NCBI GenBank assembly: GCA_017419465.1
Contig: JAFOLE010000256.1
Location: 1 to 5,981 of the forward strand
Source of the DNA: Solobacterium sp.
Lineage (GTDB): Bacteria > Bacillota_I > Bacilli_A > Erysipelotrichales > Erysipelotrichaceae
DNA: 5,981 nt
Reading direction: 5' to 3'
Shown here: in pieces, positions 5,967 through 5,981 of the stretch
How positions within the stretch are numbered: the stretch's first letter is position 1
Layout: every line of letters begins with the position of its first letter
The notes under the pieces: generated by a model
Databases searched by the model: none
The model's input: only the letters and a program-made list of their open reading frames with translations
Told to the model about the DNA's origin: nothing
Made by a program: the position numbers and the translations under genes

Positions 5967-5981
5967 TTTCTGCTGTAGGCA

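Noticed and set aside
5899..5979. Minus-strand open frame of 26 residues entering from the right edge, ending in a hydrophobic stretch
   Set aside because: Too short and without a recognisable motif. A vague resemblance to transposase C-termini cannot be supported from so few residues.

Overview
The window is a compact, ordinary-looking stretch of chromosome from a Bacillota (Firmicutes) bacterium of moderate GC content. Strong GGAGG-type ribosome binding sites, tight gene overlaps, a YitT/YvjA-type membrane protein, a VanZ-like protein and an FtsEX gene set followed by a coiled-coil M23 peptidase and a C-terminal processing protease all fit this phylum. Erysipelotrichia or Clostridia are the likeliest classes, but the sequence alone does not settle it. 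No mobile element, CRISPR array, tRNA or rRNA was seen.

Minus-strand block (positions 4758 down to 1). The first gene encodes a YitT/YvjA-family membrane protein (3874-4758). It is followed by a hairpin terminator that physically overlaps a good sigma-A-type promoter. That promoter drives a tightly packed four-gene operon: ftsE (3029-3721), ftsX (2134-3039), an exported coiled-coil M23 endopeptidase (626-2134) and ctpA (1-614, cut by the window edge). Neighbouring genes overlap by 11 and 1 bases, and the last junction has an 11-base gap.

How the block probably works. FtsE (cytoplasmic ATPase) and FtsX (membrane partner with an outside loop) form the FtsEX complex, which in other bacteria switches a coiled-coil cell-wall hydrolase on and off at division or elongation sites. 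The hydrolase encoded next is the obvious client. Unlike E. coli EnvC, its M23 domain keeps all the zinc and catalytic residues, so it is probably an enzyme and not just an activator. CtpA, a membrane-anchored PDZ serine protease, could process or degrade it. That last link is inference from gene order.

Plus-strand block (4866-5833). A VanZ-like membrane protein and a ProXp-ala/PrdX-type trans-editing deacylase overlap by ATGA and end at a clean intrinsic terminator. They are divergent from the yitT-like gene across a short intergenic region of about 107 bases.

The last 108 bases (5874-5981) hold no supported gene. They contain two imperfect copies of a 23-25 base hairpin-forming sequence 64 bases apart, which nothing else in the window explains. 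Overall the gene content is well known. The more unusual points are the terminator/promoter overlap, the cysteine-rich M23 domain, the acidic tandem repeat and the 3'-end repeats.
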